Assembly (NCBI GenBank): GCA_000169115.1
Contig: AAVV01000003.1
Location: forward strand, 124,001-188,000
Length of the DNA: 64,000 bases
Direction: 5' to 3'
Source of the DNA: a marine gamma proteobacterium HTCC2080
Lineage (GTDB): Bacteria > Pseudomonadota > Gammaproteobacteria > Pseudomonadales > Halieaceae
Shown piece after piece: positions 26,951 through 35,464 of this stretch (its first letter is position 1; each line of letters starts with the position of its first letter). The notes below the pieces were generated by a model. That model worked only from the letters and a program-made list of their open reading frames with translations. It searched no databases and was not told the DNA's origin. Made by a program: the position numbers and the translations under genes.

Positions 26951-28307
26951 AATACCAGTGCTCATGTTTTTAGCCGTTTGCCTGGTGCTCTTGGCCGGCT
27001 TTCCAGTTGCTCTAACTCTTGCGGGGGTGGGCCTTGTCTTTGCAGCCATTGGCACCATTTTAGGCACATTTGATGCCGGTTACCTGGCCGCTATTCCAGC
27101 CCGAATCTTTGGCACCATCGGCAATGAAACACTTATTGCGGTGCCGCTATTCATTTTGATGGGTAATATTCTCGAGCGCGCGAAAATCGCTGAAGATTTG
27201 CTCAACAATATGGCTCAACTATTTGGCAGCCGTCCTGGTGGGCTAGGGGTTGCTGTGGTGTTAGTAGGTGCACTGCTGGCAGCGAGTACAGGTATTGTGG
27301 GCGCAACCGTTGTCACAATGGGCCTATTATCTCTTCCGTCAATGCTACGCGCAGGGTACAGCCCGGCCTTGGCGACGGGTACGATCTGTGCAACTGGTAC
27401 ACTGGGCCAAATCATCCCGCCATCAATCGCTCTGGTTCTATTAGGTGATGTTATTGCCAGTGCCTATCAGCGCGCGCAATTAGAAATGGGCGTTGTGAAC
27501 ACCGCCACTGTCTCAGTGGGAGATCTTTTCGTAGGCGCATTGATTCCAGGTCTCATTCTGGTTGGCTTATATTTGGTGTGGATCTTGTTAGTCGCCCGAT
27601 TTAAACCTCAATACGCACCCGCTATTACCTCTAAAGGCGCCTCAATTCCCAAATTAGTCAGCGCGTTGCTGCCGCCATTCTTGCTTATCGCATTGGTTTT
27701 GGGATCCATTCTTTTAGGTGCGGCAACACCTACAGAGGCAGCAGGGGTTGGCGCTGTAGGAGCGCTACTTCTGGCACTACTGCGCGGACAAATGGACTGG
27801 TTGAAATTGCACGACATTGGGTTATCGACTATGCGGATTACTAGCATGGTGTTTCTAATACTTATCGGGGCCGCTGTTTTCACGTTGGTTTTTCGCGGCT
27901 TTGGTGGTGAAGAGCTAGTCCAAGGCTTCTTTGAGCGAATGAACTTGGGTCCTCAAGGCGCCATGCTGCTGGTGATGATCGTCATCTTCCTTTTAGGTTT
28001 CATACTCGATTTTATTGAAATCACTTTTGTCGTGGTGCCAATCGTTGGACCGATCTTACTCGCCATGGGCTTTGATCCCATCTGGTTTGGCATCATGTTG
28101 GCGGTCAACCTCCAAACTTCCTTTTTGACCCCCCCCTTTGGTTTTGCCCTTTTCTATCTTCGAGGCGTTGCACCAAAGACAGTAACTACGGGATCGATCT
28201 ATAAAGGCGTTATACCCTTTGTAGCACTACAAATTGGATTGTTAGCTCTACTGTGGAGCTTCCCAGACCTAGTGACTTGGCTACCCAATGTCTTACGCTC
28301 TGGATAA
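26943..28307 (+). CDS. TRAP transporter large permease, DctM type
   Basis: A 454-residue polytopic protein with about 12 membrane segments and TRAP-large signatures: PLFILMGNILERAKIAEDLL, GASTGIVGATVVTMG-like and GTLGQIIPPSIALVLLGD, ATPTEAAGVGAVGALLLAL, and FLTPPFGFALFYLRGVAP near the C-terminus. It forms the ion-coupled translocation channel. The start is GTG inside the end of the DctQ gene. The variant with a long insert and an FLxPPFG C-terminus fits 2-oxoacid/monocarboxylate TRAP systems, in agreement with the nearby binding protein. Confidence 0.9.
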   Translation: MIEIPVLMFLAVCLVLLAGFPVALTLAGVGLVFAAIGTILGTFDAGYLAAIPARIFGTIGNETLIAVPLFILMGNILERAKIAEDLLNNMAQLFGSRPGGLGVAVVLVGALLAASTGIVGATVVTMGLLSLPSMLRAGYSPALATGTICATGTLGQIIPPSIALVLLGDVIASAYQRAQLEMGVVNTATVSVGDLFVGALIPGLILVGLYLVWILLVARFKPQYAPAITSKGASIPKLVSALLPPFLLIALVLGSILLGAATPTEAAGVGAVGALLLALLRGQMDWLKLHDIGLSTMRITSMVFLILIGAAVFTLVFRGFGGEELVQGFFERMNLGPQGAMLLVMIVIFLLGFILDFIEITFVVVPIVGPILLAMGFDPIWFGIMLAVNLQTSFLTPPFGFALFYLRGVAPKTVTTGSIYKGVIPFVALQIGLLALLWSFPDLVTWLPNVLRSG

Positions 28308-28334
28308 CCGTCATAATCTGTAAGCACGCTATAC

Positions 28335-28357
28335 ATTAGTGCTGAGTCCTCACTAAT
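28335..28357. repeat. 7-9-7 inverted repeat in the dctM-thioesterase gap
   Basis: ATTAGTG (28335-28341) is an exact inverted repeat of CACTAAT (28351-28357) around a 9-nt spacer. A TATACA string lies just upstream (28330-28335). No T-run follows, so an operator near a promoter for the thioesterase gene is more likely than a terminator. The regulator is unknown. Confidence 0.45.
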
Positions 28358-28388
28358 CTGCACCATTGCGACAACAACAGGCAAAAAA

Positions 28389-28793
28389 ATGACTGACCTT
28401 GATATGAACCCCACCCCCCAGGGCGAGCTAAGCCTTCAGGCCGTAGCCATGCCTGCGGACACTAACCCTCATGGGGATATATTTGGCGGCTGGCTAATGT
28501 CACAAATGGACTTGGCGGGCTACGTCACAGCTTGTGACGTAGCGGGCGGCAGAGTCGCCACTGTTGCTGTAGAAGGTATGGTGTTTCTGACGCCCGTTCA
28601 TGTCGGTGCGGTAGTGAGCTGCTACTCAGACATTTTAGAAATTGGGCGTAGCTCGGTGCGGGTAATCGTAGAGGTCTGGATTAACTCCCGCCAAGACGGA
28701 GAACCCATTAAAGTCACCGAGGGGACTTTTATTTATGTCGCCATTGGTGGCGATAAGCGAACTCGAGCCATTCAACGCCCAGGTTCAGCCTGA
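28389..28793 (+). CDS. acyl-CoA thioesterase, YciA-like hotdog fold
   Basis: A 134-residue single-hotdog protein. The segment MPADTNPHGDIFGGWLMSQMDLAG (near 22-46) carries the conserved N-P-x-G-D-(I/V)-F-G-G-W motif with the catalytic Asp, followed by VATVAVEGMVFLTPVHVGAVV. The YciA branch hydrolyses medium and long acyl-CoAs and acts as a hexamer. The product hydrolyses acyl thioesters by family inference. It is convergent with the TRAP binding-protein gene, and the two 3' ends overlap by 22 nt. Confidence 0.88.
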   Translation: MTDLDMNPTPQGELSLQAVAMPADTNPHGDIFGGWLMSQMDLAGYVTACDVAGGRVATVAVEGMVFLTPVHVGAVVSCYSDILEIGRSSVRVIVEVWINSRQDGEPIKVTEGTFIYVAIGGDKRTRAIQRPGSA

Positions 28794-29944
28794 GAAGCCT
28801 CCTGCATAACTGGGGGTAATACCTTATCCCGAGCGTTGAGGTAAGCGCGTTCTGAAATTTCATGATACGCCCTGACGTTCGTCGAGAAGGCCTCGTAAGA
28901 CACTGCGATCTCTTCCGCCATCGCGTCACTCGTTCGCAAATTCATCATTGCCTCTACCGACTTTTCATACAATAAATTTAATACATCGTCTGGCAAATGC
29001 CGCAATTGAGTACCCGCAGCAAGCAGTTGCTGTAACGACTCATTGTTACGAGCGGTGAACTCATCCAGCATATTCTGATTAGCCGCTCTGGCGGCGTATC
29101 GAACAATAGCCTGCAAATCAGAGGGGAGCTCTTGAAAGGCTGCGGCATTTACCGTGAATTCAAGCATGGCACCGGGCTCATGCCAGCCGGGATAATAGTA
29201 AAATTCTGCCACCTCGTTAAGCCCGAGGGTTCGGTCGTTATAAGGACCTACCCACTCGACTGCATCGATCACACCGGTTTGCATAGAGGTATAGACCTCA
29301 CCGCCAGCAATGCGCACCGCCGTGCCCCCCGCCGCATCAAAAACCTCCCCGGCGAGCCCAGGAATACGCATCTTAAGTCCGGATAAATCTTTAGCACTAC
29401 GGAGTTCTCTGTTGAACCAGCCCGCCATTTGCACGCCCGTACTTCCTCCCGCAAAGGGAATAACCCCAAAAGGTGCGTATAGATCCTGCCATAGCTCCAG
29501 CCCGCCACCATAGTGCAGCCAGCCATTCATTTCCTGAGCTGTCATGCCAAAGGGCACAGCCGTAAAGAAAACGGCGGCGGGAATTTTACCTTTCCAGTAA
29601 TAACTCGCACCGTGACCAACCTCAGCTGCGCCCTGAGAGACAGCATCAAAAACCTCAAAGGCAGGTACAATTTCGCCGGCGCCAAAAACTCTGACCTCAA
29701 GGCGGCCGTTACTCATTTCATTAACGTATCGAGCGAAGTTTTCAGGCGCTGCACCCAAGCCAGGTAGGTTTTTTGGCCAGGTAGTTACGAGCTTCCAACG
29801 GTAATCTGGCTCGTCTATGCTCCTGTTTACATCCGATAACGGCCGGGTTTGATCGCTGCTATCGACAGCCCATAACCCGACCACTAAGACCAATGACGCC
29901 ATCAACAGAATAACCACCACGGGCAGAAATCGCCTTTCAAACAT
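28772..29944 (-). CDS. TRAP transporter substrate-binding protein, DctP/TakP type
   Basis: A 390-residue exported protein with an N-terminal hydrophobic segment (about 7-27) and no clear cleavage box, so it may stay membrane-anchored. WKLVTTWPKNLPGLG, VFGAGEIVPAFEVFDAVSQGAAEVGHGASYYWKGK and GGEVYTSMQTGVIDAVEWVGPYND closely match the TakP-like 2-oxoacid (pyruvate-type) binding family. It likely feeds the DctQ/DctM pair at 26429-28307 despite opposite orientation. It lies 56 nt downstream of uvrD on the same strand. Its stop region overlaps the thioesterase gene. Confidence 0.9.
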   Translation of the reverse strand: MFERRFLPVVVILLMASLVLVVGLWAVDSSDQTRPLSDVNRSIDEPDYRWKLVTTWPKNLPGLGAAPENFARYVNEMSNGRLEVRVFGAGEIVPAFEVFDAVSQGAAEVGHGASYYWKGKIPAAVFFTAVPFGMTAQEMNGWLHYGGGLELWQDLYAPFGVIPFAGGSTGVQMAGWFNRELRSAKDLSGLKMRIPGLAGEVFDAAGGTAVRIAGGEVYTSMQTGVIDAVEWVGPYNDRTLGLNEVAEFYYYPGWHEPGAMLEFTVNAAAFQELPSDLQAIVRYAARAANQNMLDEFTARNNESLQQLLAAGTQLRHLPDDVLNLLYEKSVEAMMNLRTSDAMAEEIAVSYEAFSTNVRAYHEISERAYLNARDKVLPPVMQEASQAEPGR

Positions 29945-30000
29945 ACACCTTTCCTTCGCCCATTATTTTTTTTGGATAGTAGTAGCCGGCCTTGATCTAA

Positions 30001-32166
30001 TTAAAGCGGCTGCAGATTGGCATATTGTAAAACCAACCATTTTGACCCCTCGGCAAAACTTACCTCTACTCGCGCATTGGATCCACCGCCCTCAAAGTTT
30101 GTCACAACACCCTCACCGAATACCTGATGCATGACACGCTGCCCCAAGCTCACACCACTATCGATATGAGCCGCGCTCGGGGTTGGGGACAAAGAGGTGA
30201 GAGAGGATAGCGGGCGTGATACAGATGCACCCAATCGAACCTCATTCAAGAGCTCAGAAGGGAGTTCACGAACAAACCGTGAGGCGGTATTGTAGGATTC
30301 TGACCCATGTAGTCTTCGACTTTCCGCGTAAGTTAGCACCAGCTTTTGCATTGCTCGAGTAATACCGACATAACAAAGTCTTCGCTCTTCTTCCAGACGA
30401 CCAGGCTCATCCAACGACATACGATGAGGAAACAAGTTCTCCTCCATACCCGCGAGAAAGACCATGGGGAATTCAAGCCCCTTTGCAGAGTGCAAGGTCA
30501 TAAGCTGAACACTATCTTCATGAGGATCGGCCTGAGCATCACCCGCATCGAGTGCAGCACTATCTAAAAATTGCTGCAAAGAGGGTAAATCCGTGTCATC
30601 TGGAACGAAAGTTTTAGCCGCAGATACCAACTCCTCCAGGTTCTCTACCCGGGCCTGACCACGCTCACCTTTCTCAGCACGGTGATATTCCACCAAACCG
30701 GAGCGGGCAACAACATGCTCGGTAAGCTCTTCCAAGGGTAGCTCCAAAGTCGCAGAATCTAGCTCGTCGACCAGCACAGTGAAGCCAGACAGTGCCTTGA
30801 GTGCCCGGGATGAAAATAACTGCTCGTCTCGGGCAATCACAATGGCCTGCCACATGGGTACTTGGCGAGTTCGTGCTAGGTCTCGCAGCTGCTCCACCGT
30901 CTTGTTGCCAATGCCTCGGGGTGGCAGGTTAAGAACCCGCTCTAGTGCCGTATCGTCGCTACGCCTGATTAGTAGACGCATGTACGCTAGGGCATTTCGA
31001 ATTTCCAAGCGTTCATAAAAGCGTTGACCCCCATAGATGCGGTAGGGAATCTGTGCGCGGATTAAAGCCTCTTCAAGTACTCGAGACTGTGCATTAGAGC
31101 GATATAAAATAGCGCTGGAGCGCCGCGTGTTGCCATCAGCGACCCAGCTCTCAATGCGCTCGACAATAAATCTAGCTTCGTCCTGCTCATTGAATCCGGC
31201 ATATAAGCTGATCGGCTCTCCGGAGTCCCCTGCCGTCCAAAGCTCTTTACCTAAGCGCCCAAAGTTATGACTGATGAGACCGTTAGCTGCTTTAAGAATC
31301 GTTTGGGTCGAACGGTAATTCTGCTCAAGTCGGATCGTCTGTGCGGGGGTGAAGTCCTCGCCGAAACGATGAATGTTTTCGATCTTGGCGCCTCGCCACC
31401 CATAAATTGACTGGTCATCGTCTCCAACCGCCACAACCGGTATGCTTTGACCCGCTAAAACCCGAAGCCAAGCATACTGAATGGTGTTTGTGTCCTGAAA
31501 TTCATCCACTAAGATCGTGCGAAATCGACGCTGATAGTGCAGCAAAGTCTCAGGGGACTTCAGCCAAAGCTCATGGGCCCGCAATAGCAACTCAGCGAAA
31601 TCAACTAATCCGCCACGCTGACAAGCCTCTTCATAAGCGCTGTAAACACGCAGCATGGTTTTAGCATATAAATCACCAAAGGGTGGATCGATATGGCTGG
31701 CACGCAAGCCTTCATCTTTTTGCCCATTGATGTACCACTGAGCCTGCCTTGGTGGCCACTGCGCCTCGTCTAAGTTCAAGTCGCGACACACCCGCTTCAC
31801 AAGGCGTAACTGATCATCGCTATCCAGTATCTGAAAATTTTGTGGAAGCTGAGCCTCCTGCCAATGTTGTTTAAGCAGCCGGTGAGCCAAACCATGGAAG
31901 GTCCCGACCCACATTCCCTGTGTCGAAACGTCCAACATAGATTCAATACGGCTACGCATTTCACGCGCGGCTTTATTGGTAAAGGTGACCGACAACAACG
32001 CATGGGGAGATACACCTTCAGCACGAATAAGCCACGCCATTCGGTGTACCAATACGCGCGTCTTTCCCGAGCCAGCCCCAGCTAATACCAGTAAATTGCC
32101 CGACTCTGCCGCTACGGCATCCCGTTGCGCCGCGTTGAGGTCAGTGAGAATATCAGATACGTCCAT
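30001..32166 (-). CDS. uvrD: DNA helicase II UvrD
   Basis: A 721-residue SF1A helicase (E. coli 720) for nucleotide excision and mismatch repair. Visible motifs are Q-motif NAAQRDAV (11-18), Walker A AGAGSGKT (29-36), TFTNKAAREMR, VDEFQDTN, VGDDDQSIYGWRGA, QNYRSTQTIL, and VQLMTLHSAKGLEFPMVFLAG with CYVGITRAMQ. The C-terminus carries the UvrD-type beta-barrel motif LGQRVMHQVFGEGVV. I see no LexA box in the upstream 195-bp gap. Confidence 0.96.
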   Translation of the reverse strand: MDVSDILTDLNAAQRDAVAAESGNLLVLAGAGSGKTRVLVHRMAWLIRAEGVSPHALLSVTFTNKAAREMRSRIESMLDVSTQGMWVGTFHGLAHRLLKQHWQEAQLPQNFQILDSDDQLRLVKRVCRDLNLDEAQWPPRQAQWYINGQKDEGLRASHIDPPFGDLYAKTMLRVYSAYEEACQRGGLVDFAELLLRAHELWLKSPETLLHYQRRFRTILVDEFQDTNTIQYAWLRVLAGQSIPVVAVGDDDQSIYGWRGAKIENIHRFGEDFTPAQTIRLEQNYRSTQTILKAANGLISHNFGRLGKELWTAGDSGEPISLYAGFNEQDEARFIVERIESWVADGNTRRSSAILYRSNAQSRVLEEALIRAQIPYRIYGGQRFYERLEIRNALAYMRLLIRRSDDTALERVLNLPPRGIGNKTVEQLRDLARTRQVPMWQAIVIARDEQLFSSRALKALSGFTVLVDELDSATLELPLEELTEHVVARSGLVEYHRAEKGERGQARVENLEELVSAAKTFVPDDTDLPSLQQFLDSAALDAGDAQADPHEDSVQLMTLHSAKGLEFPMVFLAGMEENLFPHRMSLDEPGRLEEERRLCYVGITRAMQKLVLTYAESRRLHGSESYNTASRFVRELPSELLNEVRLGASVSRPLSSLTSLSPTPSAAHIDSGVSLGQRVMHQVFGEGVVTNFEGGGSNARVEVSFAEGSKWLVLQYANLQPL

Positions 32167-32361
32167 TCTGTGATTCTACCGGAAAACAAACCGGTTACTC
32201 AGTTTTACACGTGCAACTTCCTGTAGTTTGGGGCAACTTTAGACTTGTTTTCGTCGCAGAACTCGTGACAATCATAGACTCTGGCTAGTAACCACGACTT
32301 CATTTAGGAAAAAAGCGCGTCAACGCGGCTGAACCGAGAAAAAACAGAGGTAAAGACAACA

Positions 32362-33882
32362 ATGGATGATCATGACGAAAACGATAAACGTCGAGTTATG
32401 ACGCCTCCAAAAGAATGGGGGAGTGACGATGATGGATCAGACTGGCTCATGGCCTCGGAAGAGCGCTCCGACCCACCTCAACCTTCAGCGCGACCCGACA
32501 TCGACGACGCCGGCTGGCTCACTTCAGAGTCTGATGATGCCCAGGTAAACCCAAGTACCAATGGTACTGATGCAGCGGACTCCTCTACTGGTGACTGGTT
32601 TACTGGCGGCGACATTACAACAGCCCCAAAAACAACGACCCCAGTTCAGACGGACAACTCCTCACGAATACCTCCACCTTCTGCAGACATTCAACCTGCA
32701 GCAGAGATCGAGGAGGAGACCCTGGCAACATCAGAACCATTTGGCGCAGGAGATAGTTCTGAGTTTTCTTCGATGGACCTACTGACCGACCATCATATTG
32801 TCGGCACAACCACCTCAGGCAAGCTACCGCTATGGCCAACAGTCGCAGGAATAGCCGCTGTAGTTTTGCTCATTATTGGGGGGTGGGGAGCAATTTCGGA
32901 GCGATCTACACTGCAAAATCGCATCGTTGAACTAGAGGAAGAACAAGCTTCCCCCCAGTCTCTAGGCAGCCTTGACGCCGGGGGTGAAGCCGTTTTGGAG
33001 GCTGAAAACCAAGCTCTGGAATTACAGCTCGCTACACTGCAGGGTGACTACTCAGCGGCCAACAACACAATAGAGTCCCTACAGGTTGAGCTCGAGAACG
33101 CTGAAAAGCTGGCTGCGCAATCTTCACGCCTCGTAAAAGAGCGCAAATCTGAGGCGTTACCCGAGCCGCAGATCGCTGCAAGACCAGAGATCAGATCCAC
33201 CGCAGCTCAACCTAACGCTAATACAGCCTCTGTAAATAAGGCCGATACGGCCCGAGCCTCAGACAGTAGCAGTCAAGGCCTCTGGTTTGCCAATGTGGCA
33301 GCCTACTCACGTCGTGACACAGCAGAGAATTGGGCTCAAAAACTACAACTTGAAGGCTACAACGCGATTACCCAGAGCGTGGAGATTGACGGTCGCACTC
33401 TTTACCGCGTGCGTGCCGTAGGTTTCGAGACAAAAATGGGGGCGAAATCTGCAGCCGCTGAATTAGAAACAACCTACAATTTAGGCGCTCTATGGATCGG
33501 CAAAACCTCGGCTCCGCCAGCTTCAAATCTCACGCCAACGGGTCAGTACGAAACTCCATCAAGCAGCACAGTACCTACCAAGACCAACAAAGCCACCAAT
33601 AAAGTGGCAACAGTGGCATCATCGGCCAGTCAGGTTGATCAAACAGGAGGCGGCTGGTTTATCTACGTCGATACCTATGCCCAAGGAACTGACGCTGACA
33701 GCAAAGCACAACAGATTGAAGACGCCGGCTACGCCGCTAAAGTAGCCGTCGAGTATCGCTCTGGTGAACTACTTTATCGGGTGCAAATTGTTGGAATCAA
33801 CACACGCACGCAAGGTGAGGAAATCATTCAAGCACTAGCAGCAGGCGGCGATATGCCTAACCTGCAACTGCGCCAATATTAA
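32362..33882 (+). CDS. single-pass membrane protein with two SPOR domains
   Basis: A 506-residue bitopic protein: an acidic, low-complexity cytoplasmic tail (1-155), a membrane segment (156-177), a coiled coil (182-262), a linker, then two SPOR-type modules at about 306-382 (GLWFANVAAYSRRDTAENWA...LYRVRAVGF) and 430-506 (GGWFIYVDTYAQGTDADSKA...LYRVQIVGI). SPOR domains bind septal peptidoglycan stripped of stem peptides, so a division or cell-wall role like FtsN or DamX is inferred. The tail has three repeats of a W-centred motif: SDWLMAS (26-32), AGWLTSE (50-56) and GDWFTGG (77-83). No family name fits the whole architecture. It is divergent from uvrD. Confidence 0.8.
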   Translation: MDDHDENDKRRVMTPPKEWGSDDDGSDWLMASEERSDPPQPSARPDIDDAGWLTSESDDAQVNPSTNGTDAADSSTGDWFTGGDITTAPKTTTPVQTDNSSRIPPPSADIQPAAEIEEETLATSEPFGAGDSSEFSSMDLLTDHHIVGTTTSGKLPLWPTVAGIAAVVLLIIGGWGAISERSTLQNRIVELEEEQASPQSLGSLDAGGEAVLEAENQALELQLATLQGDYSAANNTIESLQVELENAEKLAAQSSRLVKERKSEALPEPQIAARPEIRSTAAQPNANTASVNKADTARASDSSSQGLWFANVAAYSRRDTAENWAQKLQLEGYNAITQSVEIDGRTLYRVRAVGFETKMGAKSAAAELETTYNLGALWIGKTSAPPASNLTPTGQYETPSSSTVPTKTNKATNKVATVASSASQVDQTGGGWFIYVDTYAQGTDADSKAQQIEDAGYAAKVAVEYRSGELLYRVQIVGINTRTQGEEIIQALAAGGDMPNLQLRQY

Positions 33883-33923
33883 CGCTTTATTAAAACCCAG
33901 CCCCCAACAACGGAAGCCCAACG

Positions 33924-34286
33924 ATGAAAATAATAACCACCTCAATCACCCTTTTACTCGCACTTAGTGCAGGTCAAGCACTGGCCTCCGACTGCGAACT
34001 GCCCGCAATGCCGACGATCCCGGATGGCAGTAAAGCCACCATGGAAGAAATGGTTAACGGACAAAAAGGCGTGAAAGCTTTTCAAGCAAGCGCAGAAGAA
34101 TACCGAGCTTGCCAAGACAGCAACATGGCAAGACTTAAAGCCTCTGTAGAAGAAGGAAATCCGGGTGCAGCACCGAAATATGAAGCAGCAACAGAGGGAT
34201 ACAACCAATCGGTAGCCCTTGAGGAAGAGCTAGCCGAGCAATTTAATCAAGCAATTCGGGCTTATAAGGCCGCTAACCCAAGTTAA
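33924..34286 (+). CDS. small secreted protein of unknown function
   Basis: A 120-residue protein with a clear signal peptide (hydrophobic core 3-19, likely cleavage after AxA at about 21). The mature part of about 98 residues is acidic and helical, with two cysteines (24 and 63) that could form a periplasmic disulfide. It contains MEEMVNGQKGVKAFQA and EEYRACQDSNMARLKAS. I do not recognise a named family. It lies 41 nt after the SPOR gene and may share its transcript, hinting at an envelope role. Confidence 0.72.
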   Translation: MKIITTSITLLLALSAGQALASDCELPAMPTIPDGSKATMEEMVNGQKGVKAFQASAEEYRACQDSNMARLKASVEEGNPGAAPKYEAATEGYNQSVALEEELAEQFNQAIRAYKAANPS

Positions 34287-34333
34287 ACGATTGTCAGAAC
34301 TATATACTTGAGGGCGGGTTACTCGCTGTATTA

Positions 34334-34348
34334 GGGCGCCAAGCGCCC
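34334..34348. terminator. possible bidirectional terminator hairpin
   Basis: GGGCGC (34334-34339) pairs with GCGCCC (34343-34348) around a 3-nt loop, in the 137-nt gap between two convergent genes. There is no strong T-run on either side, so termination efficiency is doubtful, but the location suits a shared terminator. Confidence 0.4.
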
Positions 34349-34423
34349 CTTCAAAACTCGTCTTCAAGATACCCTCATTACGAATTGCTCGTATCCTGGG
34401 CTAGAGCATAGCAGCCGTTAATT

Positions 34424-35263
34424 TTAAGATTTTGAACCCGAACCAAAAGTAAGTTGTGAGAATAGTGCGCTTTGCTCATTGAGTGAGAGATCGGCGGAGT
34501 TGCGTCGAGGAAAGGTAGTAGCCTCCAGCTGCGCCAGAATATCCTCAGAAGATACTGGCAACTTAGAACGCATAATCAAAATGTTAAAATCCCTAACTCG
34601 TGTTAGCCGACACTTATCTTTCAAGTTCGTTGCGTTCAGCAGCGACTTTTGAAACAACGCAGAAGTAGATGCATTGCAAAGAAACATCTTATTACCACCC
34701 GCAAAGAACGGTACAAACCGGCGCGGTCTGTCCTGTTCAGCAAAATCAAGAACGGCGGCCTCAATGCCAGGAAACTCCCGGTCTTGATAATCGTCCATTG
34801 CAATAATGGCATGGTCATCCAAATAGGGCGTAAAGATGGCTAATTGTTCAAGTACCTCGTGATATTCATGTCCCGCATCAATATGCAAAAACCGTAAAGG
34901 GTTTTTGATTGTCTCATCCAGAATATCTAGAGAAATATCACTGGTCAGGCCTTTATATAACTCTACATTTTTTTCAGAATTGAAGGCTAGCAAACTCTGT
35001 TGCGTCGCCTCTAAATGATTTTCATCAAACAAATCAAAACCCAATAACCGCTCAGTTTCGCGCTTTAGTAATGACAAAAGAACGAGGCTTTTACCTTTGA
35101 AAACGCCGACTTCACAGAGATCGCCACTTATCTGTAAGCGCTCTTGCAAGGCGCACAGCTCAAAGAAGGCGAGTTGATCCGGACTAAAAAACCATCCTTC
35201 CAGCTCATTATGCCGCCCATCAATAAACTCCTGAATAGCGCCTAATTCCATAACAATCTCCAA
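34424..35263 (-). CDS. class I SAM-dependent methyltransferase (TylF-like)
   Basis: A 279-residue protein with a SAM-binding motif I GDLCEVGVFKGKSLVLL (47-63) and LRFLHIDAGHEYHEVLEQL, followed by an acidic motif IIAMDDYQDREFPG. These match the Methyltransf_24/TylF-type O-methyltransferases acting on sugars or small metabolites; the DD and DAGH residues would form the metal/catalytic site. The start may be the ATG at 35263 or one four codons in (35251). No biosynthetic cluster surrounds it. A 10-bp tandem repeat and a hairpin lie directly upstream. Confidence 0.75.
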   Translation of the reverse strand: MEIVMELGAIQEFIDGRHNELEGWFFSPDQLAFFELCALQERLQISGDLCEVGVFKGKSLVLLSLLKRETERLLGFDLFDENHLEATQQSLLAFNSEKNVELYKGLTSDISLDILDETIKNPLRFLHIDAGHEYHEVLEQLAIFTPYLDDHAIIAMDDYQDREFPGIEAAVLDFAEQDRPRRFVPFFAGGNKMFLCNASTSALFQKSLLNATNLKDKCRLTRVRDFNILIMRSKLPVSSEDILAQLEATTFPRRNSADLSLNEQSALFSQLTFGSGSKS

Positions 35264-35288
35264 TTCTTAAACAGACCACAGACCAGAC

Positions 35289-35343
35289 GTCGATAGATGT
35301 CGATAGATGTCGATAGATGTCGATAGATGTCGATAGATGTCGA
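35289..35343. repeat. 10-bp tandem repeat, 5.5 copies
   Basis: The unit GTCGATAGAT is repeated five times without change (35289-35338), followed by a partial copy GTCGA. The array starts 26 bp upstream of the methyltransferase start codon. The perfect identity suggests recent expansion by slippage, and a 10-bp period places the units on one face of the helix. A change in copy number would alter the promoter or leader spacing. Confidence 0.95.
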
Positions 35344-35363
35344 AGTTTACCTTACAAACATCC

Positions 35364-35383
35364 GGTTGGCAGTTTTGCCAACC
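35364..35383. repeat. 8-bp-stem hairpin upstream of the methyltransferase
   Basis: GGTTGGCA (35364-35371) pairs perfectly with TGCCAACC (35376-35383) with a 4-nt loop. It lies 20 bp beyond the tandem repeat on the upstream side of the methyltransferase. No T-run follows on either strand. It could be an operator or a leader-RNA structure. Confidence 0.6.
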
Positions 35384-35443
35384 AACCACAGCCACGATTT
35401 TTGCGCTGAAAATATTAACGCTAGGGGCAATACAGAGAATCCA

Positions 35444-35464
35444 GCCTAAAGTTTCAACTTAGGC
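35444..35464. repeat. imperfect hairpin in intergenic region
   Basis: GCCTAA (35444-35449) pairs with TTAGGC (35459-35464); the inner GTT/AAC extends the stem to nine pairs with one bulged A. It may be the 3' structure of the upstream small membrane-protein transcript, although no T-run follows. Confidence 0.4.

Noticed and set aside
31074-31085. SlmA-like CAAGTACTCGAG inside uvrD
   Set aside because: Only the central AGTACTC agrees with the consensus; both outer positions differ.
32167-32361. LexA operator upstream of uvrD
   Set aside because: No CTGT-N8-ACAG palindrome is present in the gap.
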